Assembly: GCA_021785235.1 (NCBI GenBank)
Contig: JAJYGB010000045.1
Coordinates: 1 to 5,858 of the forward strand
From: Bacteroidota bacterium
Lineage (GTDB): Bacteria; Bacteroidota; Kryptoniia; Kryptoniales; JAKASW01
Reading direction: 5' to 3'
DNA length: 5,858 nucleotides
Shown here in pieces: positions 1 to 5,858 of the stretch. A program made the translations under genes and the position numbers. Under the pieces are notes generated by a model. That model had not been told where the DNA came from. It saw nothing but the letters and a program-made list of their open reading frames with translations, and did no database searches. Numbering within the stretch: position 1 is the first letter of the stretch; every line of letters begins with the position of its first letter.

Positions 1-1
1 G

Positions 2-329
2 TTACACACTGTGCTGGTCCGACAGGATCACATTAACATTCGAATTCACGGAATAGAAAAGGTCGTTCGCCTCAGCATAGTTCCTGAAAGTCCCAGCCAA
101 CGCGAGATTCAATCCATCTGAGACATTCTTCTGAAAGTTAGCGGGCCCGGACACCCGGACCTTCGGCACGGCTCTCAGAACCGGAATAATCGCCGGCAAC
201 GCTGCATGTGAGCGAAAGGTACCTTTCGTCGGATTCTTTAAGCATGTAGTACCGTGGCCTGACATCAAGTTGAAGTGATCGACCCGAGCCCTCTGATAGG
301 ATCCCGATGTTCCGTATCCCGGGGATCAC
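2..329 (-). pseudogene. Possible frameshifted remnant of a beta-strand-rich, outer-membrane-like protein
   Basis: No intact gene is seen after amzA. One minus-strand frame from 329 to a TAA at 138-140 reads like protein (RSLQLDVRPRYYML, RYLSLTCSVAGDYSGS). It begins at a weak GTG only two codons after an in-frame TAG, with no signal peptide. A second frame to a TAA at 2-4 becomes protein-like from about position 150 (GLNLALAGTFRNYAEANDL, FYSVNSNVNVIL). Both have alternating hydrophobic/polar residues with aromatics, as in beta-barrel strands, and a single shift at about 140-165 would join them into one chain of roughly 100 residues. This suggests a decayed or truncated outer-membrane-type gene, or a sequencing indel in the GC-rich stretch 141-158. 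I do not recognise the family. The alternative is that either frame is chance coding, and the join is a judgement by eye. Confidence 0.35.
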
Positions 330-371
330 CTTTTGCTAATTCGGACTAAGGTAATGTCAAAGGGTTTAATT

Positions 372-911
372 TCAAATCTTCACGAGTTTTGCCTTGCACT
401 CCCCGCAGAGTCTCTCCGTCTTCACATCGATCTCTTCTACGCCGGTAGATGAGTGCATCACGCACAAATAGTTTTGACAATGCAGGAGCCCGAAGGCGTG
501 CCCGAGCTCGTGTACCGATTCCTTCAGCAGCCGGAGTCGCAACTGTTCCGGATTCGAATCGAGCCCGTAATATTCATCGCGCAATCTGTGCGATGAAACG
601 ACCGCAACTTTTCCGTCCAGCTGAGCTTCGCCAAAAACGTATGTGAGAACCGGGACGAAGAGGTCTCCCGATGTCACCCCAAGAATTTTCCCCTGGAAAT
701 CCTCGAACTTCTCCAGCAGGGCCGAGATAAGCGGAGTGGATCCGTATTGGTTCCGGGAGACGTTCAATGCGAAAGAACCGTCCAGGGGAACCGCGTGTGT
801 CACTTCCACTTCAGTTGAGAAAGTCACTGCAAGCGGTTTGACCAGCTGAACAAGGAGCGAACGGTCTACCGGGTCGATCGCCACGATCAGTATCGAAGAC
901 GTACGAGCCAT
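372..911 (-). CDS. amzA: Archaemetzincin-type zinc metalloprotease
   Basis: A 179-residue protein with the hallmark of archaemetzincins (AmzA in archaea, AMZ1/AMZ2 in animals). The catalytic zinc site is HELGHAFGLLH (134-144), with zinc ligands H134, H138 and H144 and general base E135. A structural zinc site is formed by C145, C150, C169 and C172, in the HCX4CXM...CXXC arrangement typical of the family; M152 is the Met-turn residue. The length matches the family (about 170-200), and there is no signal peptide, so it should be cytoplasmic. The N-terminal half is the family's alpha/beta region (SSILIVAIDPVD near the start). Family substrates are not established, and the bacterial distribution is patchy. 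The ATG at 911 is 24 bases after the regulator stop, with GAGG about 11 bases upstream; a 6-bp inverted repeat overlaps the start. It is likely the last gene of the kinase-regulator operon. All active-site residues are present, so it is probably functional. Confidence 0.95.
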   Translation of the reverse strand: MARTSSILIVAIDPVDRSLLVQLVKPLAVTFSTEVEVTHAVPLDGSFALNVSRNQYGSTPLISALLEKFEDFQGKILGVTSGDLFVPVLTYVFGEAQLDGKVAVVSSHRLRDEYYGLDSNPEQLRLRLLKESVHELGHAFGLLHCQNYLCVMHSSTGVEEIDVKTERLCGECKAKLVKI

Positions 912-933
912 GGGCTCATGGGCCTCAGGCTCG
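904..933 (-). promoter_or_regulatory. Inverted repeat enclosing the ribosome binding site and start of amzA
   Basis: Perfect 6-bp arms, cgagcc at 904-909 and ggctcg at 928-933, flank an 18-base loop that holds the GAGG ribosome binding site, while one arm overlaps the ATG at 909-911. In mRNA this could mask initiation until ribosomes finishing the regulator gene open it, which would couple amzA to the upstream gene. The arms are short and the role is inference. Confidence 0.35.
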
Positions 934-935
934 TG

Positions 936-2300
936 TCACGGCTTTTTCAGGCCGTACTTCGAGATCTTGCTGTAGAGCGTGACGCGGTCTATGCCGAGCG
1001 CTTCGGCGCTCCGTGTAATATTCCAGTTGTGCTTCTCGAGCACCTTCGAGATGTGAATTTTCTCCATGCCGGTCAACAAGTCGCCCTGCTGCATATCGCC
1101 TTCCTGCAGCTGCGATAACTGGAAAGGAAGATCGGACGGCTTGATGGCAGGCGGTTTGGCCAGGACCATGGCCCTCTCGATAACGTTCTCGAGTTCCCTC
1201 ACATTTCCGGGCCACTTGTTGCGGACCATCAGGTCCATCGCTTCGCTGTCGATGCCGATGGCGGGCTTGTTCATGATCGTCGCGTACTTCTTGACGAAAT
1301 GATTCACGAGTGGTGGGATGTCCACCCGTCGTTCTCTCAGCGGCGGGATAAAGATCGTGAATACGTTCAGCCTGTAGTACAAATCTTCGCGGAAGCTCCC
1401 GTCGCCTATTGCCGCTTCAAGGTCTCGGTTCGTAGCACAGATAACCCTGAAGTCGCTCGGGATGATCTCGTTGCCGCCGACGCGCGTGAACTGCCTGGAC
1501 TCCAGGACACGCAAAAGCTGCACCTGCATTTTCTGACTGATAGTCCCTATCTCGTCGAGGAATATCGTCCCGCCGTCCGCCATTTCGAATTTACCCTTTC
1601 GGCGGAACTGCGCACCGGTGAAAGCACCTTTTTCGTGCCCGAAGAGCTCACTTTCAAGGAGAGTCTCGGGGACCGCTCCGCAGTTCACCGTGATGATCGG
1701 GAAATATTTCCTGGACGAATTGGCGTGGATGGTTCTCGCCACGAGTTCCTTCCCCGTCCCGCTTTCACCCCTTATCATAGCAGTCGTGTCTGTTTGAGCG
1801 ACGGTTTTCGCGAGGTCGATGACCTTCTTCATTTGAGGGCTCTCGCCGACTATCTCCTCTACTCCGGAAAGTTCCGACATTTGCTGGCGAAGCCGCCAGT
1901 TTTCGTCAGTCAACTTTTTCGTTCTGAGCGCGTTTTGGACCAAGTGCGAGAGATGCTCGGGATCGACAGGCTTCGTTATGTAATCGAAAGCCCCTTCCTT
2001 AAGTGCCTGCACCGCACTATCTACTGCCGCGAACGCGGTAACCATTATGATCGACGCCGTCTTATCGATTTCTTTGATCCGCTTCTGCAGTTCCAGCCCG
2101 TCCATTCCCGGCATCTTTATGTCGAGAAGGATAACGTCCCACGGGCCCTCATTCATCAGCGTCAGTGCCCGATTTGCATTCTCTGCCGCACCGACACGGT
2201 ATCCGTCCTCCTTGAACCACTTGCTTAAAGAATCGCGGACCGATAATTCATCGTCGACTATCAGGATGCTTGATTGCTCCGTCTTGTGATTGTTGGCCAT
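936..2300 (-). CDS. Sigma54-dependent response regulator, NtrC family (REC-AAA+-FIS)
   Basis: A complete 454-residue enhancer-binding activator. The receiver domain spans about 10-125, with acidic D16/D17, phospho-acceptor D60 in LLDIKMPG, T88 and K110. The sigma54-interaction AAA+ domain (about 150-385) has Walker A GESGTGKE (178-185), the GAFTGA loop that contacts sigma54 (225-230), Walker B GGTIFLDEIG (243-252), sensor I ATNRDL (289-294), the arginine-rich LRERRVDIP segment (321-329) and WPGNVRELENV in sensor II. A C-terminal FIS-type helix-turn-helix covers about 415-450 (WNITRSAEALGIDRVTLYSKI). Every motif needed for ATP hydrolysis and open-complex formation is present. The gene starts 9 bases after the kinase stop, so the two form a two-component pair translated from one message; the Shine-Dalgarno is weak (CGGGA close to the ATG), suggesting translational coupling. 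Its targets are unknown; the HybB-type complex upstream is a reasonable guess, as such regulators usually lie beside their targets. Confidence 0.96.
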   Translation of the reverse strand: MANNHKTEQSSILIVDDELSVRDSLSKWFKEDGYRVGAAENANRALTLMNEGPWDVILLDIKMPGMDGLELQKRIKEIDKTASIIMVTAFAAVDSAVQALKEGAFDYITKPVDPEHLSHLVQNALRTKKLTDENWRLRQQMSELSGVEEIVGESPQMKKVIDLAKTVAQTDTTAMIRGESGTGKELVARTIHANSSRKYFPIITVNCGAVPETLLESELFGHEKGAFTGAQFRRKGKFEMADGGTIFLDEIGTISQKMQVQLLRVLESRQFTRVGGNEIIPSDFRVICATNRDLEAAIGDGSFREDLYYRLNVFTIFIPPLRERRVDIPPLVNHFVKKYATIMNKPAIGIDSEAMDLMVRNKWPGNVRELENVIERAMVLAKPPAIKPSDLPFQLSQLQEGDMQQGDLLTGMEKIHISKVLEKHNWNITRSAEALGIDRVTLYSKISKYGLKKP

Positions 2301-2309
2301 TCCCGTTTC

Positions 2310-3938
2310 TCAATTCTGCTTTGCATGTGAAAGTTTAGCCGCCCCCGCTTCGCCCGGGTTGAGCGGCAGCCTTATGGTGAAAGTCGTTCCCGCGTTCGAC
2401 TTCGATTGCACTTCGACCCTTCCGTTGTGCCGCTCTACGATCCCGTGAACCACCGCGAGTCCCAGACCCGTCCCTTTACCGTCCTTCTTAGTGGTAAAGA
2501 ATGGTTCGAAAATGTGTCCCAGGTCTTCTTCGTTTATTCCGATTCCGTTGTCGATCACCTTAATCTCAACCTCGTTTTCTCTCTCAGGCAGTCTCATCTC
2601 GACTCTGAGAATGCCGCCGCCGGGCATTGCTTCAATCGCATTTATCTCCAGCGCGATCAGGGCTTGTTCCAACTGTTGCGGATCGCAAATCGCCTCCAGC
2701 GGCTTGTCAGGCATGTCGACCTCACATCTCACGTTATTCATGGCGAGATGGTGGGCTATGAGCCTCAGACTCTGTTCGACGATCGGCACAAGGTTCTGCG
2801 GCTGGAATTCGCCGACCTTCTGCCTCGAGAAAAGCAGGAGGTTGTTGACGATATTGCCGCATCGTGTACTTTCATCTGCGATCATTGTAAGCTCGTCTTC
2901 CATTTCCTTCGTGCTTTCCCCGGAAATGTTTCCCTTTGATATCTTTTTCTTCAGAAGCTTCGAATAGGCGAGAATGCCGGCAAGGGGGTTGTTCAGCTCG
3001 TGCGCCACGCTGGCGGCCAGCTTCCCGAGCGAAGCCATCTTTTCCATCTGGACCATGTTCGAAAGAGCTCTGCGCAGCTCGTCCGTTTTCTGTTCGACCC
3101 TCTCTTCGAGAGTCTCGGCCCAGTCCGTCAGTTCGTCCCTCGCACGCCCGAGTTCCTCCGTCATCGTGTTGAACGAGTCGGCGAGGTCGCCGATCTCGTC
3201 TGAAGAGCGGACTTTTATTCTGTAATCAAGATTTCCTTTCGTGATTTCATGCGTCCCCTGAGTCAGTTTCCTGACGGGGATATTGACCATGATCCAGATG
3301 AATATTCCCGAGAAAAGCGTCACGCTGAGAACCATAAGTGCGCCGCCCAGGTACGTAGAATGCCTGAGCTGCACGAGACTGGCGTCCAGCGTCTTGAGCG
3401 GCAGCATCACATCCAGAACTCCGAGCACAGTTTGACTGGCGGGATGCTCATGACAGGGAGCATTGTAGCAGCTCGGTTCGTTCCTTATCGGCGTGATTAC
3501 TCCGAGAACTCTGTATCCTTTGGCGGTATGGAAAATGCGGGTCAGCGCGGTATTACCGCTAGTCGGAAGAGCTTTGCCCGGCTGATGGCACACGTTGCAC
3601 GCCTCGGCATTCATGTTGACATACTTGCCGACCTCGTCATCAACTGTCGAAAACGTGACCTCACCTTTCTTGTTGTAAATTCGAATGGCTTCTATCCCGG
3701 GCTCAGAACCTAGCGTGTTAATTGTGCGGTAAATATCTTTCCTCCGGTTCTCGAGCATGCTGTAGTGGGTGGATCTTTTTATAAGGTCGCTCGTACGGAG
3801 AGCCCAATCGGTCGTAGCAGCAAGGTACTTCTCAGAATGCCAGTTCAGCATGACGGTTGTGAAGATGGCCGTTGCCACGAGCATCACAAGAAGCACGATA
3901 AGGAAAAGCCTGAACGCCAGAAACCTGGTAATACGCAT
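2310..3938 (-). CDS. Membrane sensor histidine kinase with putative haem c-binding periplasmic domain
   Basis: A 542-residue sensor kinase (numbered from the ATG at 3938). TM1 is at about 8-31 and TM2 at about 196-220; the roughly 165 residues between should be periplasmic. That domain looks like a PAS/Cache-type sensor ([12 protein letters not shown], then [11 protein letters not shown] near its end). It carries a canonical haem c motif CNVCH (C114, C117, H118) and a second CYNAPCH motif (C157, C162, H163; CX4CH, a spacing known from some multihaem cytochromes). A HAMP domain follows (about 219-272), then a coiled-coil stretch, the HisKA H-box [12 protein letters not shown] with phospho-acceptor H313, N-box INAIEAMP (N433), G1 DNGIGI (463-468), F-box FEPFF and G2 GTGLGL (489-494). 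All catalytic motifs are intact. An in-frame TTG at 4016 would add 26 residues without membrane or signal character; the ATG directly before TM1 is preferred, with GAGG about 12 bases upstream. Its partner is the regulator 9 bases downstream. Haem binding is inferred from motifs. Confidence 0.93.
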   Translation of the reverse strand: MRITRFLAFRLFLIVLLVMLVATAIFTTVMLNWHSEKYLAATTDWALRTSDLIKRSTHYSMLENRRKDIYRTINTLGSEPGIEAIRIYNKKGEVTFSTVDDEVGKYVNMNAEACNVCHQPGKALPTSGNTALTRIFHTAKGYRVLGVITPIRNEPSCYNAPCHEHPASQTVLGVLDVMLPLKTLDASLVQLRHSTYLGGALMVLSVTLFSGIFIWIMVNIPVRKLTQGTHEITKGNLDYRIKVRSSDEIGDLADSFNTMTEELGRARDELTDWAETLEERVEQKTDELRRALSNMVQMEKMASLGKLAASVAHELNNPLAGILAYSKLLKKKISKGNISGESTKEMEDELTMIADESTRCGNIVNNLLLFSRQKVGEFQPQNLVPIVEQSLRLIAHHLAMNNVRCEVDMPDKPLEAICDPQQLEQALIALEINAIEAMPGGGILRVEMRLPERENEVEIKVIDNGIGINEEDLGHIFEPFFTTKKDGKGTGLGLAVVHGIVERHNGRVEVQSKSNAGTTFTIRLPLNPGEAGAAKLSHAKQN

Positions 3939-4113
3939 TTTGTCCAATGCCCTCGCGCTAGTCGGGTCAATTCTTATGCCGGGAAAATCAACAGAAGGAA
4001 GGCAAAGTCGGCTCAAATCGCCGATTATTGAAGGGGAGCTTTAGCAGTCTAAAGACAGAAACCCGCGATGACGCGTTAATCGCGGGCAACGAGGCAGAAT
4101 TCCGCGTCCCGAA
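3939..4113 (-). other. Intergenic gap upstream of the kinase gene, possible promoter region
   Basis: This 175-base space separates the HybB-type/H-like pair from the kinase-regulator-protease group and is much longer than the other gaps (9-25 bases). It holds the hairpin described separately and a 5-bp inverted repeat, tcggc at 4008-4012 and gccga at 4020-4024 with a 7-base spacer, which could be an operator half-site pair. I looked on the minus strand for GG-N10-GC sigma54 elements and for well-spaced -35/-10 pairs and found none convincing. A kinase promoter here is inferred from the gap and hairpin, not seen. Confidence 0.35.
4048..4086 (-). terminator. Probable intrinsic terminator after the H-like gene
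   Basis: A perfect 8-bp GC-rich inverted repeat, cccgcgat at 4062-4069 and atcgcggg at 4079-4086 with a 9-base loop, starts 27 bases past the stop of the H-like gene. Read on the minus strand it is followed by a T-rich but interrupted tract (GTTTCTGTCTTT). The T tract is imperfect, so termination may be partial, allowing read-through into the kinase gene. Confidence 0.55.
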
Positions 4114-4938
4114 TCAGACCCTGTCCGAGAGCAGTCTCTTTAACAGCGAAATATATTTGACGGGACCCAGAACGTCTCTGAGGTTTTTGGGACGGACGCC
4201 GCCGTCCAGCAGCGTGACCCCAGGTGCAGGCAGCCTGTTATCGAACTCTTCGAGCATTTCCTGCTTGAGCCTGCGCAGCTGTTCGTTCGAAAGAGACTCG
4301 ATCGCGGAGGAGTTGAGACTATCTTTCGGAACGCCTTCTTCGGACCGGATCTCGTTCAGCCAGCCTGAATCGTATGGGTCGAGGTGTACAAGAGCCGACG
4401 ACTCCATCAGTCGCGGATTGACAGATCTGATTATTCCATTGACCGGGGACTGCACAGCGAGGGTACCGTCTTCGCAAATAACCCAGGCACACGGACTTCC
4501 ATTCACTGACGAAGAGCCTGTCTGAGGAAACACAACGCTTCTGACTCCTTCGATAAGCGCGGCGGCATAATGGTCGATTCCTAAACGGAAAACATCCGCA
4601 GACACTTCCTTCATCCAGACATGCCCACGCGAATAAAGCCTGTCCTCAGCCGGCTTTCTGGACAGCGGTCCGCCGAAAATATTCCGGACCATCTCAAACA
4701 AAGTATCCTGCTTCGGTTGAGACTTCGCATTCCCTTCTAAGGCAGCCGATCTGATTTTACCTGCAGATGCGGCTTCAGAAGCGGGTGCTGATTTCTGTCG
4801 CATGGCCTGATCGAAAGGACAGGCGTCACATTCATAGTTGCGGTCGCATAGTTTATACGATACCAATCCGGCATCCGCCCAGATGCAATTGAACTCGCCT
4901 TCCGGTATCACTTTGCTCACAGCATATTTTTCTTCCAT
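4114..4938 (-). CDS. Cys4-motif protein with a glycine-cleavage-H-like domain lacking the lipoyl lysine
   Basis: This 274-residue soluble protein has two recognisable parts. The N-terminus (about 14-46) has four cysteines, C18, C31, C37 and C40 (CX12CX5CX2C, ending CDACPFDQAM), which could bind a metal or an Fe-S cluster. After a linker, residues about 103-198 resemble the GcvH lipoyl-carrier fold: GHVWMKE near the start, GIDHYAAALI, SPVNGII at 164-170, and HLDPYDSGWL at 186-194, like the NEDPYGEGWL end of true H proteins. Counting back from the conserved proline (P165), the position of the lipoylated lysine is D157 within CEDG, so classical lipoylation at that site is not possible. A charged helical stretch (about 203-235) and a C-terminal tail follow. 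It is therefore unlikely to act in glycine cleavage; a sensor, adaptor or assembly role for the neighbouring complex is only inference. The ATG is preceded by a purine-rich AAGAGAAG about 10 bases upstream. It lies 25 bases after the HybB-type gene, so cotranscription is likely. Confidence 0.85.
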   Translation of the reverse strand: MEEKYAVSKVIPEGEFNCIWADAGLVSYKLCDRNYECDACPFDQAMRQKSAPASEAASAGKIRSAALEGNAKSQPKQDTLFEMVRNIFGGPLSRKPAEDRLYSRGHVWMKEVSADVFRLGIDHYAAALIEGVRSVVFPQTGSSSVNGSPCAWVICEDGTLAVQSPVNGIIRSVNPRLMESSALVHLDPYDSGWLNEIRSEEGVPKDSLNSSAIESLSNEQLRRLKQEMLEEFDNRLPAPGVTLLDGGVRPKNLRDVLGPVKYISLLKRLLSDRV

Positions 4939-4963
4939 AGTGCACCCGCTTCTCTTCGGATTT

Positions 4964-5858
4964 CTATTTTGCTTCCATTCCGAACGACGGCTCGCCCTTC
5001 ACCTTGATCTCGTCCTCGATTACGACGACTTCATAACTCTCGGCGTGCGCCGGTTCCCTGGCCGCCGCTTCTTTCGGAAAAACTGCAAGATTCTTCGCAG
5101 CCCACGCAAACGCACCGAAACCGACAGCGACTATCATGAAGGTAACCGCAATTTCCATCCAGCTGGGGAAATAACCCACGCCGTAGTGCTGCTCCAGGGA
5201 TGTTATACTTACGTTCATCCTGTTGAGCACGAAGCCCGTCACGACGAGGACGGCGCTGTAGAACAGGCCTCTCTTACTCTCTCTTACCCTCGGGTTGACA
5301 AGCAATGCTATCGGCACGAGAACGCCAACGATGATCTCGGTCCAGTAAAGGGTTCCCTCGAGATTGAAGGTTACGAGATACGAACCGAGATTGTAATTCA
5401 GGATGTCTTCGATTTTGAGGACGAGGTAAATCGCAAGTGCGACCGCAGTCACCTTGCCCAGCTTCGACAATATAGGCACCTCGATTTCGCGGTGAAAAGC
5501 GCGCGAGCTAAAAAATGATTCTATGGTCACCATCGCGGGGCCGACTGCCACGGCCGAGGTGAAGAACAGAAACGGAAGATTCCCTGAGTACCAAAGGGGA
5601 TACATCTTCTCCGGGATGATCTGATACAACGAACCGAGCGAAGACTGGTGAAGCGTTGACAGCATGACGCCAAGGATGACCATCGGGATGATGATGTTAT
5701 GGACTGCGCGGGCGGCCTTCTGCAGCTTCAACCTCTCAAACAGCATAGGGCTGAACTCCAGTGCAAGCACAGCCGTATACAGCATTACACACCAGGCCAC
5801 CTCGAACATTACCGAATGTGGATTCCACATCACCAGCGGATGCCAGATGTTCCACGGC
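4964..5858 (-). CDS. HybB/NrfD-family quinone-interacting membrane subunit (5' end beyond window)
   Basis: This is the integral membrane subunit of a respiratory complex of the HybB/NrfD type. In the known family this protein exchanges electrons with the quinone pool and partners an iron-sulfur subunit and often cytochromes. The frame is open to the window edge, so the 297 residues seen lack the start; the family is near 390-450 residues, so roughly 100 or more are missing, including the first helices. Visible signatures are PWNIWHPLVMWNPHS at the cut edge, HQSSLGSLYQIIP (about 70-82), PLWYSGNLPFLFF (about 87-99) and LNRMNVSITSLEQ (about 211-223), all HybB-like. About seven membrane segments can be read, near 15-34, 52-69, 92-112, 135-150, 170-187, 197-215 and 232-253. 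A charged tail of about 40 residues follows the last helix. An ATG or GTG near 5834 is internal, because the HybB match continues upstream of it. HybB versus another NrfD subgroup (Hmc, DsrP or Cbc-like) cannot be decided without the upstream genes. Confidence 0.9.
   Translation of the reverse strand, partial: PWNIWHPLVMWNPHSVMFEVAWCVMLYTAVLALEFSPMLFERLKLQKAARAVHNIIIPMVILGVMLSTLHQSSLGSLYQIIPEKMYPLWYSGNLPFLFFTSAVAVGPAMVTIESFFSSRAFHREIEVPILSKLGKVTAVALAIYLVLKIEDILNYNLGSYLVTFNLEGTLYWTEIIVGVLVPIALLVNPRVRESKRGLFYSAVLVVTGFVLNRMNVSITSLEQHYGVGYFPSWMEIAVTFMIVAVGFGAFAWAAKNLAVFPKEAAAREPAHAESYEVVVIEDEIKVKGEPSFGMEAK

Noticed and set aside
1299..2228. A 309-codon plus-strand open frame
   Set aside because: It lies wholly antisense to the sigma54 regulator, whose domains are unmistakable and complete. 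Its translation shows no recognisable motif, and long antisense frames are common opposite biased coding sequence.
2406..2967. Two overlapping plus-strand frames of 158-177 codons
   Set aside because: They are antisense to the kinase catalytic domain, overlap each other and resemble no protein family.
3939..4016. Upstream TTG start for the kinase giving 568 residues
   Set aside because: The extra 26 residues are not hydrophobic and add no signal or domain. The ATG at 3938 sits right before TM1, as expected for this kinase type.
3939..4113. Sigma54 promoter for the kinase operon
   Set aside because: No GG-N10-GC element with flanking consensus bases was found on the minus strand by eye.
4028..4525. 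Plus-strand frame of 165 codons
   Set aside because: It is antisense to the H-like gene and runs through its stop and the hairpin. The serine-rich composition is typical of a shadow frame.
4114..4938. Annotation as a genuine glycine cleavage H protein (gcvH)
   Set aside because: The lipoyl lysine is replaced by aspartate, the protein is about twice the usual length of 125-130 residues, and no glycine cleavage genes are adjacent.
1..5858. CRISPR array, tRNA, rRNA, insertion sequence or attachment site
   Set aside because: No regularly spaced repeats, cloverleaf-like segments, rRNA signatures, transposase frames or terminal inverted repeats were seen.

Overview
All supportable genes lie on the minus strand, so the window reads from right to left. 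It has moderate GC (judged by eye) and dense, short-spaced bacterial gene packing. A HybB/NrfD-type quinone-interacting membrane subunit, a histidine kinase with apparent haem c motifs in its periplasmic domain, and a sigma54-dependent NtrC-type regulator together suggest an anaerobic or facultatively respiring, cytochrome-rich Gram-negative bacterium. Desulfobacterota-like lineages or Ignavibacteriota/Calditrichota-like lineages would fit, but the sequence alone does not settle the taxon.

Layout in transcription order: (1) 5858-4964, the C-terminal three quarters of a HybB-type membrane subunit, cut by the window edge. (2) 4938-4114, a protein with an N-terminal four-cysteine motif and a glycine-cleavage-H-like domain that has lost the lipoyl lysine. 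(3) A 175-base gap with a hairpin that looks like a modest intrinsic terminator. (4) 3938-2310, a two-TM histidine kinase whose periplasmic domain carries CXXCH and CX4CH motifs. (5) 2300-936, a full-length REC-AAA+-FIS response regulator, 9 bases downstream. (6) 911-372, an archaemetzincin-type zinc metalloprotease, 24 bases downstream. (7) 371-1, no intact gene; two overlapping frames together resemble a frameshifted, beta-strand-rich (outer-membrane-like) protein remnant.

Reading of the locus (inference): the HybB-type subunit belongs to a quinone-linked electron-transfer complex whose other subunits should lie upstream, outside the window. The kinase probably senses periplasmic redox state or a haem ligand and phosphorylates the sigma54 activator, which then controls the respiratory complex or another sigma54 promoter. 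The lysine-less H-like protein sits between the two parts and is the least explained component. The archaemetzincin is placed as the last gene of the regulator operon, which links a protease of unknown substrate to the same circuit by position only.
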